A stretch of DNA of 50,742 bases, from the NCBI GenBank assembly GCA_035995165.1, contig DASYKU010000088.1, positions 1 to 50,742 on the forward strand, written 5' to 3'. The stretch is from Mycobacteriales bacterium. GTDB lineage: Bacteria > Actinomycetota > Actinomycetes > Mycobacteriales > CADCTP01. Of this stretch, positions 39,773 to 48,687 are shown piece after piece; the stretch's first letter is position 1; each line of letters opens with the position of its first letter. Below the pieces are notes generated by a model. That model saw only the letters and a list, made by a program, of their open reading frames with translations. It was not told where the DNA came from and did no database searches. A program made the position numbers and the translations under genes.

Positions 39773-40246
39773 ATGACGATGCCACCCCAGTTCCGGTCCG
39801 TGGTCGACGCGCAGCTCCGTGCCGCCGAGGCGCGGGGTGCGTTCCAGAACCTGCCCGGGTCGGGCAAGCCGATCCCGGGGCTGCTGGATCCCGACGATCC
39901 GGAGTGGTGGATCAAGGGGTTCATCAAGCGGGAGAAGGTGCCGGCGGAGGCGATGCTGCCGCCGGCGCTGGCGCTGCGCCGGGAGATCGAGAGGCTGCCC
40001 GGGACCGTGGCCAAGCTCCGGTCGGAACGGGCGGTCCGGGACCACGTCGAGGACCTCAACCACCGCATCCGGCGCTGGATCCAGATCCCGATCGGGCCGC
40101 AGCTGCCGGTGCAGGTCGTCGACGTGGACGCGGTCGTCGCCGCCTGGACCGAGGCCCGGCGCCCGGCGCCGGCTCCGGAGCCGCCGGTTACGGCCGCCCG
40201 GGCGCCGCGCCGCCGCTGGTGGCACCGCCGCCGCCCGGTCGACTAG
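39773..40246 (+). CDS. DUF1992 (DnaJC28-like) protein
   Basis: 157 residues. AAEARGAFQNLPGSGKPI and EWWIKGFIKREKV are conserved in DUF1992, the domain shared with eukaryotic DnaJC28 (no J domain here). The C-terminal 30 residues are Pro/Arg-rich. The function in bacteria is unknown. ATG 39773 follows AGGGGG closely. It is convergent with the DksA/TraR gene 15 bp downstream. Confidence 0.88.
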   Translation: MTMPPQFRSVVDAQLRAAEARGAFQNLPGSGKPIPGLLDPDDPEWWIKGFIKREKVPAEAMLPPALALRREIERLPGTVAKLRSERAVRDHVEDLNHRIRRWIQIPIGPQLPVQVVDVDAVVAAWTEARRPAPAPEPPVTAARAPRRRWWHRRRPVD

Positions 40247-40261
40247 GCGGCGGCCGCCCGC

Positions 40262-40633
40262 TCAGGCGGGGTCTTCGGCGCGGGGCTGGCAGGTCATGCA
40301 GAGGGCGACGGCCGGCAGGATCTCCAGCCGCTCCACCGGGATCGGCGTCGCGCACTCGACGCACGTCCCGTACCGCCCGGAGGACATCCGGGCGAGCGCC
40401 GCCTCGATACCGTCCAGCGCGATCCGGGCGCCGCGGCGCAGCGTCGCCGCGACCTCGGCCTGGCCCGGGTCGGCAGTCGGGTCGGCCGGCACCCGGGCCC
40501 CGAGCTCGGCCAGCTGGTCGATCCGGAACCGCCGCTGTTGCAGCAGTGCCGCCCGCAGCGCAGGAAGGTGTCTGCGCAGGTCGGACGTCGGATCAGGGCT
40601 TGCGGCGGACTCGGCGGGGATCGAGGAGCGCAC
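40262..40633 (-). CDS. TraR/DksA-type zinc-finger protein
   Basis: 123 residues. An N-terminal coiled-coil-like region is followed by a C4 zinc finger YGTCVECATPIPVERLEILP through LCMTCQ, the DksA/TraR signature. Related proteins bind the RNA polymerase secondary channel or act in stress response, but many short actinobacterial members are uncharacterised. GTG 40633 is the best start. It lies 69 bp downstream of the GntR gene on the same strand. Confidence 0.85.
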   Translation of the reverse strand: MRSSIPAESAASPDPTSDLRRHLPALRAALLQQRRFRIDQLAELGARVPADPTADPGQAEVAATLRRGARIALDGIEAALARMSSGRYGTCVECATPIPVERLEILPAVALCMTCQPRAEDPA

Positions 40634-40702
40634 ATCTGGTCAACGCGGTGAACGGGCCGCCAGGTTCCAGTTCACAGCGGCTTCTCAAGCAGCGGACGGC
40701 CC

Positions 40703-41521
40703 TCAGCGCGTGACCGCCGCGGCCGCCGAGTACGTGAACTCGAACCGGTCGCTGCGGTAGAGCTCCCGGGTGACCTCGATCAGGTGACCCTCCTCGGTCC
40801 GCATGTGGCTGCGGATGCAGACGAACGACGCGCCCTCCGGCACCTCCAGCAGCAGGCTCTCCTCCGCGCTGGCGAACGCCACCGCCATCACGACCTCGGC
40901 CTGGTGCGGCACCCGGCCGTGGTCGGCCAGCGCCTGGTGCACCCCGATGGTGGTGATCGCGTGCCGGTTGAGCACCCGGGAGACCGAGGTCGGGTACGCC
41001 CCGGTCAGCAGCGCGACCGGCTCCCCGTCCAGCCGGCCGACGGCCCGGACGTGGTGCACCCGCGGCCGGCTGCGGCGGGCCGCCAGCTCGGCCTCCTCGT
41101 CGTCCAGCGCGGGCCCGGGGCCGACCTCGACCAGGTCGACCGAGAACGGCTCGCGGGTCGCGGCCAGATCCGCGGTCAGGCTGGAGACGACCGGCAGGTG
41201 CTTGGCCACCCGGCGCCGGTTGACGAAGTAGCCCGCACCCTTGCGGACGGACAGCCGCCCCTCCAGCACGAGCTGGTTCAGGGCCTGCCGGACCACGTGC
41301 CGGCTGACCCCGTAGTGCCGCATCAACTGGCTCTCCGACCACAACCGCTCGCCGTGGGCCAGCCCGGAGGAGTCGATGGCGGCGTCAAGCACGCTGCGCA
41401 GCTGGAGGTGGAGCGGGGTCAGGTCGGCGGGGGACAGCGCCGTGAGGGCACCGAGCAGGTCACCGCGGCGCAAGGCCGGCAACTCGACTGCGACATCCGG
41501 CCGGGTCTGCATCGTCGTCAT
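40703..41521 (-). CDS. GntR/HutC-family transcriptional regulator
   Basis: 272 residues. The GntR HTH LHLQLRSVLDAAIDSSGL through QLMRHYGVSRHVVRQALNQLVLEGRLSVRKGAG is clear. The C-terminal UTRA-type effector domain follows (about 125-265). Ligands of this class are often sugars or amino-acid derivatives. ATG 41521 is chosen over an upstream in-frame start because the family N-terminus is short and GAGAGG precedes it. It lies 178 bp downstream of the PfkB kinase gene, its likely target. Confidence 0.88.
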   Translation of the reverse strand: MTTMQTRPDVAVELPALRRGDLLGALTALSPADLTPLHLQLRSVLDAAIDSSGLAHGERLWSESQLMRHYGVSRHVVRQALNQLVLEGRLSVRKGAGYFVNRRRVAKHLPVVSSLTADLAATREPFSVDLVEVGPGPALDDEEAELAARRSRPRVHHVRAVGRLDGEPVALLTGAYPTSVSRVLNRHAITTIGVHQALADHGRVPHQAEVVMAVAFASAEESLLLEVPEGASFVCIRSHMRTEEGHLIEVTRELYRSDRFEFTYSAAAAVTR

Positions 41522-41630
41522 CGGCGCGGCACCTCTCTCGGTCAGGGCGTGCGAAACAGCGCGCATGGGCGCGCATGTCTTGCCACGAGCAGTTCGCCGC
41601 AGTTGTTCACCCGGGCACCCAGAAACACCG

Positions 41631-41646
41631 CTGGCATACCAAGTCT
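41631..41646. promoter_or_regulatory. Possible GntR operator upstream of the regulator gene
   Basis: CTGGCATACCAAG, an imperfect palindrome (CTTGG..CCAG on the other strand), is followed by a second CTGGCA at 41645. It lies about 110 bp upstream of the GntR start, between the PfkB stop and the regulator. Assignment rests on symmetry and context only. The rest of the 177-bp gap shows a direct repeat of GCGCGCATG near 41560 and nothing else. Confidence 0.3.
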
Positions 41647-41698
41647 GGCACGATCGGGCCTTGACCGACCCGGCCGGACCGGGCTGTACCGACTCAGA

Positions 41699-42547
41699 TC
41701 AGGCCGGGCTGACCTCGACGACCGTGCCGAGGACGTGCGCGAGCCGGCGGCGGGCCTCGCCGCGGTCGGCGTCGAAGACGGTGAGCGGGTCGCTGCGCTC
41801 GATCACGTACGAGGCGGCGACCGCGCCGTACGCGGCCGCCCGGACGGGGTCGCCGGACAGGGCCATCCCGACGCAGACACCGCCGCAGAACGCGTCGCCG
41901 GCGCCGCGGGGGTCCACCACGGACACCGGCACGGTGCCGACCCGGGTCGGCCGGGCGCCGCGGCTCAGCACCAGGCAGCCGGCGGGGCCCTGCCGGACGA
42001 TGACGGCCGGGACGTCGGCGCCGAGCCGGGCGGCCAGCTCCCAGGGATCGTCCTCGCGGGCCTGCCGGACCAGCTCGTCGATGCCGGGCACCAGCGCCGC
42101 CAGCGTGCGCAGGGCCGGGGTGAGCAGCCCGCCGGCGCCGTCCCACCAGGGCCGGTCCAGCGTGGTCACCCGGGTCTGGTAGCCGAGCGCGTCGACGAGG
42201 TCGGCGACCTGCCGGACCGGGCCGGGGGCGACGTGCGCGCCGGCGAAGTCGGCCGGGGGCAGCCGCTGCACCGAGGGGGAGTAGAGCGGCCAGACCGCGG
42301 GGTCCGGCGGCCCGGAGCGCAGCGCGTGCGGCTCGCCGGTGGACCAGACCCACGAGGTGTCGATGCCCGCGGCGGTCAGCCGGTCCGACCATTGAGCCGG
42401 GAAGTCGGTGCCGATCCCGGCCAGCAGCGTGGTCGGTTCGTCCCAGAGCCACATGCCGAGAGCCGTGTAGAGCGCGTTGCCACCACACTGTCCGATCGCG
42501 ACAGTGCTGTCGTCGATCGTGAGGTTACCGGCCGCGAGAAAGGCCAT
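41699..42547 (-). CDS. PfkB-family carbohydrate kinase
   Basis: 282 residues. GQCGGNALYTALG is the N-terminal PfkB motif and VVDPRGAGDAFCGGVCVG the C-terminal one with the catalytic Asp. These enzymes phosphorylate sugars or nucleosides with ATP; the substrate is unknown. ATG 42547 is the only good start. The neighbouring GntR gene downstream probably regulates it. The gap to the acetoacetyl-CoA synthetase gene (42548-42737, 190 bp) shows only weak small hairpins. Confidence 0.85.
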   Translation of the reverse strand: MAFLAAGNLTIDDSTVAIGQCGGNALYTALGMWLWDEPTTLLAGIGTDFPAQWSDRLTAAGIDTSWVWSTGEPHALRSGPPDPAVWPLYSPSVQRLPPADFAGAHVAPGPVRQVADLVDALGYQTRVTTLDRPWWDGAGGLLTPALRTLAALVPGIDELVRQAREDDPWELAARLGADVPAVIVRQGPAGCLVLSRGARPTRVGTVPVSVVDPRGAGDAFCGGVCVGMALSGDPVRAAAYGAVAASYVIERSDPLTVFDADRGEARRRLAHVLGTVVEVSPA

Positions 42548-42737
42548 TCATGCCGCCTTGATCACATGTCCGGACAGCCCCACGGATGCGTACGGTAGGT
42601 TTTCCGCCCGGGGGTGTCAACGCCGAACAGGCTCCATCACCTGCGGGTTTCCCGTCCGGCGACGGCTCCGGGAAGAGTCGGGCCGGGGAACGCAGCACTC
42701 CGGTCGCCGCGGCGGCGCCGGAAGCCGGCTCGTCCAC

Positions 42738-44741
42738 TCAGGACAGTCGCGTGCCGCGGGCCGGCGTCTGCTGCTTGTGCTCGCGGCCCCAGGTGGCGAA
42801 CCAGTCGAGCATGTCGTAGTCGGAGACCGCGCCCGGGGACGCGACCGCCGACGCGGTCGCGCCCTGCAGGATCCGCTTCACCGGCACTTCGAGCTTCTTG
42901 CCGGTCAGCGTCCGCGGGATCGCCGGCACCCCGACGATCTCGTCCGGCACGTGCCGCGGGGAGAGCTCCGAACGCAGCGCCGCCTTGATCTTCGCCCGCA
43001 GCGCGTCGTCCACTTCGGACCCCTCGGTGGCCACCACGAACAACGGCATCAGGTACGTCCCGTCGCTGCGGTCGACCCCGATCACGAGGCTGTCGGAGAC
43101 CTCCGGCAGCTGCTCGACGACCGCGTAGATCTCGGCCGACCCCATTCGTACGCCCATCCGGTTGAGGGTGGAGTCGGACCGGCCGGACACCGAGATCGAC
43201 CGGTCACTGTGGACGGTGATCCAGTCGCCGTGCCGCCAGACGCCGGGGAACGTGGCGAAGTAGCTGTCGTGGTAGCGGGTTCCGTCCGGGTCGGCGAGGA
43301 AGTACAGCGGCATCGAGGGCAGCGGCCTGAGCACGACCAGCTCGCCCTCCTGCTCGACGACCGGCTTGCCGTCGGGATCCCAGGCCTCCAGCGCGACGCC
43401 GAGCTCGGCGGCCGGGATCCGGCCGACGTGCACCGGGTCCATCGGGTTGGCGCCGGCCAGCGCCGAGCACACGTCCGTACCGCCGGAGATCGAGTTGAGC
43501 TGGGCCGTGCGGGAGACGTGCTCGCTGGTCCAGACCCAGGCGTGGTCGGGCAGGGTCGAGCCGGTCTGCAGGATCGTCCGGATCCGGGACAGGTCGAGGG
43601 TCTCGCCGGGGGAGGAGCCGGCGTTGCTGCCGGCCATCAGGTAGCCGGCGCCGCAGCCGACCGCGTCGGCCCGGGTCAGCTCCGCGACCCGCCAGGCCCC
43701 GTCCACGTCCGGCCAGGTCGGGCTGCCGTCATGAAGCACCGCGGCAGCGCCGACGAGCAGGCCGCCGACCATGAAGTTCCAGATCATCCAGCTGGTCGAG
43801 GTGACGAAGAAGAACCGGTCGCCGCGCTGCACGTCCGACTGCAGCCCGACCGCCTTGAGCAGCTCCAGGACGATGCCGCCGTGCGAGTGCACGATGCCCT
43901 TGGGGGCGCCGGTCGTGCCGGAGGACCAGAGGATCCAGAGCGGGTCGGAGAAGTCGGTGTCGGCGAACTCCGGCTCGGCGTCGCCGGCGACCGCGTCGGT
44001 CCAGGCCACTGTGGACACCGGCAGGTCCCAGTCCGCGGAGACGGTCAGGTTGTCGACGGTGACGACGGTCCGGATCGAGGGCAGCCCGGCGACGAGCTCG
44101 GCCACGGTGTCCCGGCGGTCGTAGGTCTTGCCGCCGAAGCGGTAGCCGTCCGCGGCCAGCAGGACGACCGGCTCGGCCTGGTCCAGCCGGGCCAGCACGC
44201 TCGGGGTGCCGAAGTCGGGGGAGGCGACCGTCCACACGGCACCGACCGCGGCCGTGGCGAGCAGGCCGATCACGGCCGCGTCGATGTTGGGCAGGTAGCC
44301 GGCCACCCGGTCGCCGGGCCCGACCCCCAGCCCGCGCAGGGTGGCGGCGACCGCGGCGACCTGCCGGCGCAGCTCCCCGTACGTCACCTCGACCGGGGTG
44401 TTCAGGCCGTCCGGGCCCTCGCCGACGAGGACCAGCGCGACGTCATCGGGGTCGCCGGGGGCCAGGCAGCGCTCGGCGAAGTTGACCCGGGCGCCGGGGA
44501 ACCAGACCGCGCCCGGCATCCGGTCGTCGGCCAGCACCGACTCGTACGAGGAGACCTCGTCCAGTCCGTAGTGCGTCCAGACGGCGCCCCAGAAACCGGG
44601 CAGGTCCTCGATGCTCCAGTGCCAGAGGGCGTCGTAGGTGTCGAAGGTGCGGCCGGTGCGCTCGGCCAGCCCGCGCCGGAAGCGGGTCAGCTCCGCCCGC
44701 TCGAGGGTCTCGTCCGTCGGCACCCACAACGCCTCGCTCAT
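42738..44741 (-). CDS. aacS: Acetoacetyl-CoA synthetase
   Basis: 667 residues, ANL superfamily. The P-loop-like motif is LWSSGTTGAPKGIVHSHGG, the aryl/acyl motif SISGGTDVCSALAGANP, and RTLTGKKLEVPVKRIL holds the catalytic C-terminal Lys. The length and the GFWGAVWTHYGL start fit acetoacetyl-CoA synthetase (acetoacetate plus ATP plus CoA), used in ketone-body or leucine-derived carbon use. MSEALWVP at 44741 matches the usual N-terminus; ATG 44753 is an alternative. Confidence 0.92.
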   Translation of the reverse strand: MSEALWVPTDETLERAELTRFRRGLAERTGRTFDTYDALWHWSIEDLPGFWGAVWTHYGLDEVSSYESVLADDRMPGAVWFPGARVNFAERCLAPGDPDDVALVLVGEGPDGLNTPVEVTYGELRRQVAAVAATLRGLGVGPGDRVAGYLPNIDAAVIGLLATAAVGAVWTVASPDFGTPSVLARLDQAEPVVLLAADGYRFGGKTYDRRDTVAELVAGLPSIRTVVTVDNLTVSADWDLPVSTVAWTDAVAGDAEPEFADTDFSDPLWILWSSGTTGAPKGIVHSHGGIVLELLKAVGLQSDVQRGDRFFFVTSTSWMIWNFMVGGLLVGAAAVLHDGSPTWPDVDGAWRVAELTRADAVGCGAGYLMAGSNAGSSPGETLDLSRIRTILQTGSTLPDHAWVWTSEHVSRTAQLNSISGGTDVCSALAGANPMDPVHVGRIPAAELGVALEAWDPDGKPVVEQEGELVVLRPLPSMPLYFLADPDGTRYHDSYFATFPGVWRHGDWITVHSDRSISVSGRSDSTLNRMGVRMGSAEIYAVVEQLPEVSDSLVIGVDRSDGTYLMPLFVVATEGSEVDDALRAKIKAALRSELSPRHVPDEIVGVPAIPRTLTGKKLEVPVKRILQGATASAVASPGAVSDYDMLDWFATWGREHKQQTPARGTRLS

Positions 44742-44760
44742 GCCGTCATTCATACCGTGC

Positions 44761-44775
44761 GTCCCGAGTCGGGAC
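44761..44775. promoter_or_regulatory. Palindrome upstream of aacS
   Basis: GTCCCGAGTCGGGAC is a perfect inverted repeat with a 1-bp centre, 20-34 bp upstream of the aacS start. It may be an operator, or a second hairpin of the adjoining terminator. Confidence 0.45.
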
Positions 44776-44778
44776 ACG

Positions 44779-44814
44779 GAACCGCCCCGGGTCCGTGGGG
44801 GCCCGGGGCGGTTC
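44779..44814 (-). terminator. Terminator after the DHA2 transporter gene
   Basis: A perfect 13-bp stem (44779-44791 with 44802-44814, GAACCGCCCCGGG) with a 10-nt loop lies 14 bp beyond the transporter stop on the minus strand and before aacS. Confidence 0.8.
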
Positions 44815-44827
44815 GTGCGGTGGTGGG

Positions 44828-46837
44828 TCAGCCGGCGGAGGGGCGGCCGCGGACGGGCTCGCCCTCGGCGTACGCGTCGGGCTCGGCCTCGTGCCGGCCC
44901 TCGCCGGTGTGCTCGTCGATCGGGACCCGCAGTTCGTCCGGGTCGCCTCCGGCCGCGTGCCGGCCGCTGCCGTCGGTGTCGACGTCGGCCGTACCGTCCA
45001 GCGCGCGGGCCGGGACGAGTGTCCCGTCCGCCGCCGCGCCGGTGGAGCCGGTCGCGCCGTCAGAGCCGGTGTGGCCGGTCGCGCCGGTGGAGCCGGTCGC
45101 GCCGGCGGAGCGGGCGCCGGCCGGGGCGAGGGCGTCGGCCGAGCCACCGGAGTGGACGTCGGCCGGGGCCGCGCCGTCCGGCGGGATCGCGGCCGTCTCG
45201 GCCGGGGTGTCCTCCGCCGCGCGGGCCTGCGAGGCGGACCGGTCGGCCAGCGCGATCTCGGGCAGGAACAGCACCACGATCAGCCCGATCACCATCACCC
45301 CGACCGCGATGAGGAACACCACGCTGGTCGAGTCGGCGAAGCCGACCTTGAACGGGTGCGCGAGCACCGGGTCGAGCCGGGAGATGAACGAGGTGTCGTT
45401 CAGGTCGGCGTTGCCGCCGGTCGCGCTCTGCAGGGTCGAGGCCTGGTCCGGGTGCGCCGCCAGGGCCGCGAGGAACTGCGGGGTGTTGCGGACCGCCCCG
45501 AACGCGTCGGCGATCTTGCCGGGCAGGTTGGTGAGCAGGATCGACAGGAAGACCGCGGTGCCGAGCGTGCCGCCCATCTGCCGGAAGAACGTCACCGAGG
45601 AGGTGGCGACGCCGATCTCCCGCGGCGAGACCGCGTTCTGGGTGGCCAGGATGATCGGCTGCATGTTGCCGCCGAGGCCGACGATCGGCATGATCAGCAT
45701 CGTCTGCCAGAGCGGGGTGTCGGCGCCGATCAGCGTGAACAGGAACAGGCCGATGACCATGAGCCCGGTGCCGATGATCGGGAAGATCCGGTAGCGCCCG
45801 GTCCGGGAGATCACCTGACCGGAGATCACCGACCCGACCATGATGCCGAGCACCAGCGGGATCGTGCTCAGCCCGGCCTTGGTCGGCGAGTAGCCCTTCA
45901 CGATCTGCAGGTAGAGCGGCAGCACCAGGATGGCGCCGAACATGCCCATGCCGATGATCGTGCTGCTGATGCTGGCGATCGCGAACGTGCGGATGCGGAA
46001 CAGCCGCAGCGGCAGCAGCGCATCGTCCTTGTACGCCCGTTCGGCCAGGTAGAACAGGACCAGCCCGACGGCGCCGATCACGTAGCAGAGCAGCGAGCGC
46101 CCCGAGTCCCAGCCCCAGGTCCGGCCCTGCTCGGCCACGGTCAGCAGCGGCACCAGGCCGACGATCAGCGCGACCGCGCCGGGCCAGTCGATGCGGTGCT
46201 CGCGCCGCTCGTGCGGGATGTGCAGCACCCGCTGGACCACGACCAGCGCGGCCAGCCCGATCGGCACGTTGATGTAGAAGATCCAGCGCCAGCCGGAGAC
46301 GCCGAGGATGCTGTCGGCGCCGGCGAACAGGCCGCCGAGCACCGGGCCGAGCACGCTGGACGTACCGAAGACGGCGAGGAAGTAGCCCTGGTAGCGGGCC
46401 CGCTGCCGCGGCGGCACGATGTCGCCGATGATCGCCAGCGCCATCGAGAACAGGCCGCCGGCGCCGATGCCCTGGATCGCCCGGAAGCCGGCCAGCTCGT
46501 ACATCGAGCGGGACAGGCCGCAGAGCGCGGAGCCGGCGATGAAGATCGCGATCGCGAACAGGAAGAACTGCTTGCGCCCGTAGATGTCGGACAGCTTCCC
46601 GTACAGCGGGGTGGAGATGGTCGAGGTGATGAGGAACGCGGTGGTCGCCCACGCCTGCAGCGAGAAGCCGTTCAGGTCGTCGGCGATGGTCCGGATCGCG
46701 GTGGAGACCACGGTCTGGTCCAGCGCGGCGAGGAACATCCCCATCATCAGGCCGACGAGGATCATCAGGATCTGGCGGTGGGTGAAGCCTCCGTCGGTCT
46801 GCTCCTGCGGAGCGTTCCGGGTGGCCGGGGTTGTCAT
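44828..46837 (-). CDS. MFS drug exporter, 14-TM DHA2 (EmrB/QacA) type with collagen-like tail
   Basis: 669 residues. About 14 membrane segments up to residue 535; LDQTVVSTAIRTIADDL is the DHA2 motif in TM1, LYGKLSDIYGRKQ motif A, and VLGPVLGGLF motif C of antiporters. A 130-residue hydrophilic tail follows, with Gly-X-Y triplets (GATGSTGATGHTGSDGATG) that look collagen-like and then an acidic end. The ATG overlaps the MarR stop (ATGA), so the regulator and pump are cotranscribed. Substrate unknown. Confidence 0.9.
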   Translation of the reverse strand: MTTPATRNAPQEQTDGGFTHRQILMILVGLMMGMFLAALDQTVVSTAIRTIADDLNGFSLQAWATTAFLITSTISTPLYGKLSDIYGRKQFFLFAIAIFIAGSALCGLSRSMYELAGFRAIQGIGAGGLFSMALAIIGDIVPPRQRARYQGYFLAVFGTSSVLGPVLGGLFAGADSILGVSGWRWIFYINVPIGLAALVVVQRVLHIPHERREHRIDWPGAVALIVGLVPLLTVAEQGRTWGWDSGRSLLCYVIGAVGLVLFYLAERAYKDDALLPLRLFRIRTFAIASISSTIIGMGMFGAILVLPLYLQIVKGYSPTKAGLSTIPLVLGIMVGSVISGQVISRTGRYRIFPIIGTGLMVIGLFLFTLIGADTPLWQTMLIMPIVGLGGNMQPIILATQNAVSPREIGVATSSVTFFRQMGGTLGTAVFLSILLTNLPGKIADAFGAVRNTPQFLAALAAHPDQASTLQSATGGNADLNDTSFISRLDPVLAHPFKVGFADSTSVVFLIAVGVMVIGLIVVLFLPEIALADRSASQARAAEDTPAETAAIPPDGAAPADVHSGGSADALAPAGARSAGATGSTGATGHTGSDGATGSTGAAADGTLVPARALDGTADVDTDGSGRHAAGGDPDELRVPIDEHTGEGRHEAEPDAYAEGEPVRGRPSAG

Positions 46838-47343
46838 GCGAGCTCCTGCTCTGCTTCTGCGGGTGTGACCGGGGTGACGAATCGGGGCACCGGCGGGCAG
46901 TACGCCTCGCCGAGCGCGCCGTTGAACCTGTTCAGCAGCTCTCCGAAGGTGGCCAGCTCGGTGTCGGTCCACCCGGCCACGGCGGCCGCGAGCAGGTCCC
47001 GGCGCAGCCGCTTGACCTGCGCGCAGACCTCGCGGCCGGAGTCGGTGATGGCCAGCAGGCTGGCCCGGCCGTCGGACGGGTCGGGCTCCCGCCGGACCAG
47101 CCCGCGCCGGACCAGCTCGGCGACCTGCCGGCTGATCGTGGACGGGTCGGCGTGGGCGAGCTCGGCCAGGGCGCCGGGACGCTGTGGTGCCTGCATCAAC
47201 GGGAACAGCAGCAGCATCGCCGACCGGTCGTGACCGACCACGGAGCTGCCCTCGCGGGCGGCCGCGGCCTTCAGCGGATGGATGAGCCGCAGCAGCGTGC
47301 TCACCTCGGTGGCGAGCTGCTCCTCGGAAGCGGCTCGGTCCAT
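46834..47343 (-). CDS. MarR-family transcriptional regulator
   Basis: 169 residues. The winged HTH is RPGALAELAHADPSTISRQV, LVRRGLVRREPDPSDGRAS, then LLAITDSG. ATG 47343 has TACCCT (47352-47357, minus) 8 nt upstream. It probably represses itself and the coupled DHA2 exporter through the palindrome at 47362-47380. Confidence 0.9.
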   Translation of the reverse strand: MDRAASEEQLATEVSTLLRLIHPLKAAAAREGSSVVGHDRSAMLLLFPLMQAPQRPGALAELAHADPSTISRQVAELVRRGLVRREPDPSDGRASLLAITDSGREVCAQVKRLRRDLLAAAVAGWTDTELATFGELLNRFNGALGEAYCPPVPRFVTPVTPAEAEQELA

Positions 47344-47361
47344 GGTTACCCAGGGTAGAAC

Positions 47362-47380
47362 TGGTTGCATGGATCAACCA
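47362..47380. promoter_or_regulatory. MarR operator candidate
   Basis: TGGTTG (47362-47367) and CAACCA (47375-47380) form an inverted repeat with a 7-bp spacer, immediately upstream of the -10 TACCCT of the MarR gene. Size and place fit a MarR dimer site. Confidence 0.6.
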
Positions 47381-47500
47381 ACTAAAATGTGTCCCAAGGC
47401 GACGGAGGCGGTTCCAGGGGACCTTCTCCGCGGGATCGCCGCAACTGCTGGGCACGAGCCACCGGGCGGGAGCGGCGCGGTCGCAGTAGGGTCTGCCGCC

Positions 47501-48007
47501 GTGACGAGTGCTGACCTTCTCGCGGACGCGTTCGGACGGATCCAGAGCGTCGTCGGCCGGGCGCTGGACGGCCTGACCGACGAGCAGCTCGCCCAGCAGG
47601 TGGGGCCGGGCGCCAACTCGGTCGCCTGGCTGGTCTGGCACCTGACCCGCATCCAGGACGACCACGTGGCCGGGGTGGCCGGCACCACCCAGGCCTGGAC
47701 CGACGCCGGCTGGTACGACCGCTTCGGCCTCCCGTTCGACCCCGCCGACCACGGCTACGGCCACGAGCCGGCCCAGGTCGAGGCGGTCACGGTCCCGGGC
47801 GAGCTGCTGCGGGCGTACCACGACGCGGTCTACCAGCGGACCCTCGACTACGTCCGGACGCTGTCCGACCAGGATCTGGACCGGGTCGTCGACACCCACT
47901 GGGACCCGCCGGTGACCCTGGGCGTGCGGCTGGTCAGCGTGATCTCCGACGACCTCCAGCACGCCGGGCAGGCCGCGTACGTCAAGGGCCTCCTCCTCAA
48001 CTCCTGA
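47501..48007 (+). CDS. DinB-like (mycothiol transferase type) protein
   Basis: 168 residues, four-helix DinB fold. WHLTRIQDDHVAGV and DDLQHAGQAAYVKG supply the His residues of the metal site. Actinobacterial members include mycothiol-dependent S-transferases; the substrate here is unknown. GTG 47501 has TAGGGT (47487-47492) 8 nt upstream, so it is probably leaderless. The HAD gene follows by 41 bp. Confidence 0.85.
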   Translation: MTSADLLADAFGRIQSVVGRALDGLTDEQLAQQVGPGANSVAWLVWHLTRIQDDHVAGVAGTTQAWTDAGWYDRFGLPFDPADHGYGHEPAQVEAVTVPGELLRAYHDAVYQRTLDYVRTLSDQDLDRVVDTHWDPPVTLGVRLVSVISDDLQHAGQAAYVKGLLLNS

Positions 48008-48048
48008 TCGTTGCGCTGACCGCGGCGGCGCCGGGGAGGATGGGCGTC

Positions 48049-48678
48049 ATGGCGGTGTACGTGTTCGACGTCAACGAGACGTTGTCGGACCTGGGCCCGA
48101 TGGGCACCCGGTTCGCCGAGGTCGGATTGCCGCCGACGACGGCGCAACTCTGGTTCGCGACCGTGCTGCGGGACGGGATCGCGGTCGCGGCCGCGGGCGG
48201 GCTGGCCCGGTTCGCCGACGTGGCCCGGGGCGTGCTGGCGCCGCTGCTGGCCGGCGACCCGGACGCGGTCGAGCACGTGCTGGCCGGCTTCCTCGACCTG
48301 CCGGTGCACCCGGACGTGGTCGGCGGGGTCCGGGCGCTGCGGGCGGCCGGGCACCGGCTGCTGACCCTGAGCAACGGCGCGGCCGAGGTCGCGGACGGGC
48401 TGCTGACCCGGGCCGGCATCCGGGCCGAGTTCGAGCTGCTGCTCTCGGTCGAGTACGTCGGGCACTGGAAGCCGACCCGGGATGCGTACCTGTTCGCGGC
48501 CCAGGCCTGCCGGCTGCCACCGGGCGCGCTGACCCTGGTCGCCGTGCACCCGTGGGACATCGACGGCGCGGCCCGGGCCGGGCTGCGGACGGCCTGGCTC
48601 AACCGCACCGGCGCGACCTACCCGCCGCACTTCACCCCGCCGCAGCGGACGGTCACGACGGTGGCGGAGCTGGCCTGA
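48049..48678 (+). CDS. HAD-superfamily hydrolase (haloacid dehalogenase type II-like)
   Basis: 209 residues. Motif I is YVFDVNETLSDL (nucleophilic Asp), motif II LLTLSNGAAEV, the Lys of motif III is in GHWKPTRDAY and motif IV is HPWDIDGAARAG. These match the 2-haloacid dehalogenase branch, but the true substrate may be a phosphate ester. ATG 48049 has GGAGG 9 nt upstream; ATG 48040 is an alternative. Confidence 0.85.
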   Translation: MAVYVFDVNETLSDLGPMGTRFAEVGLPPTTAQLWFATVLRDGIAVAAAGGLARFADVARGVLAPLLAGDPDAVEHVLAGFLDLPVHPDVVGGVRALRAAGHRLLTLSNGAAEVADGLLTRAGIRAEFELLLSVEYVGHWKPTRDAYLFAAQACRLPPGALTLVAVHPWDIDGAARAGLRTAWLNRTGATYPPHFTPPQRTVTTVAELA

Positions 48679-48687
48679 GCCGACCGG

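Noticed and set aside
36291-39785. A 1164-codon open frame on the minus strand.
   Set aside because: It is antisense to the M4 protease and out of frame with the hydroxy-acid oxidase; composition is typical of GC-rich shadow frames.
46838-47962. An upstream extension of the DHA2 transporter frame.
   Set aside because: It runs antisense through the DinB gene and across the MarR gene. The ATG at 46837 fits the family and overlaps the MarR stop.
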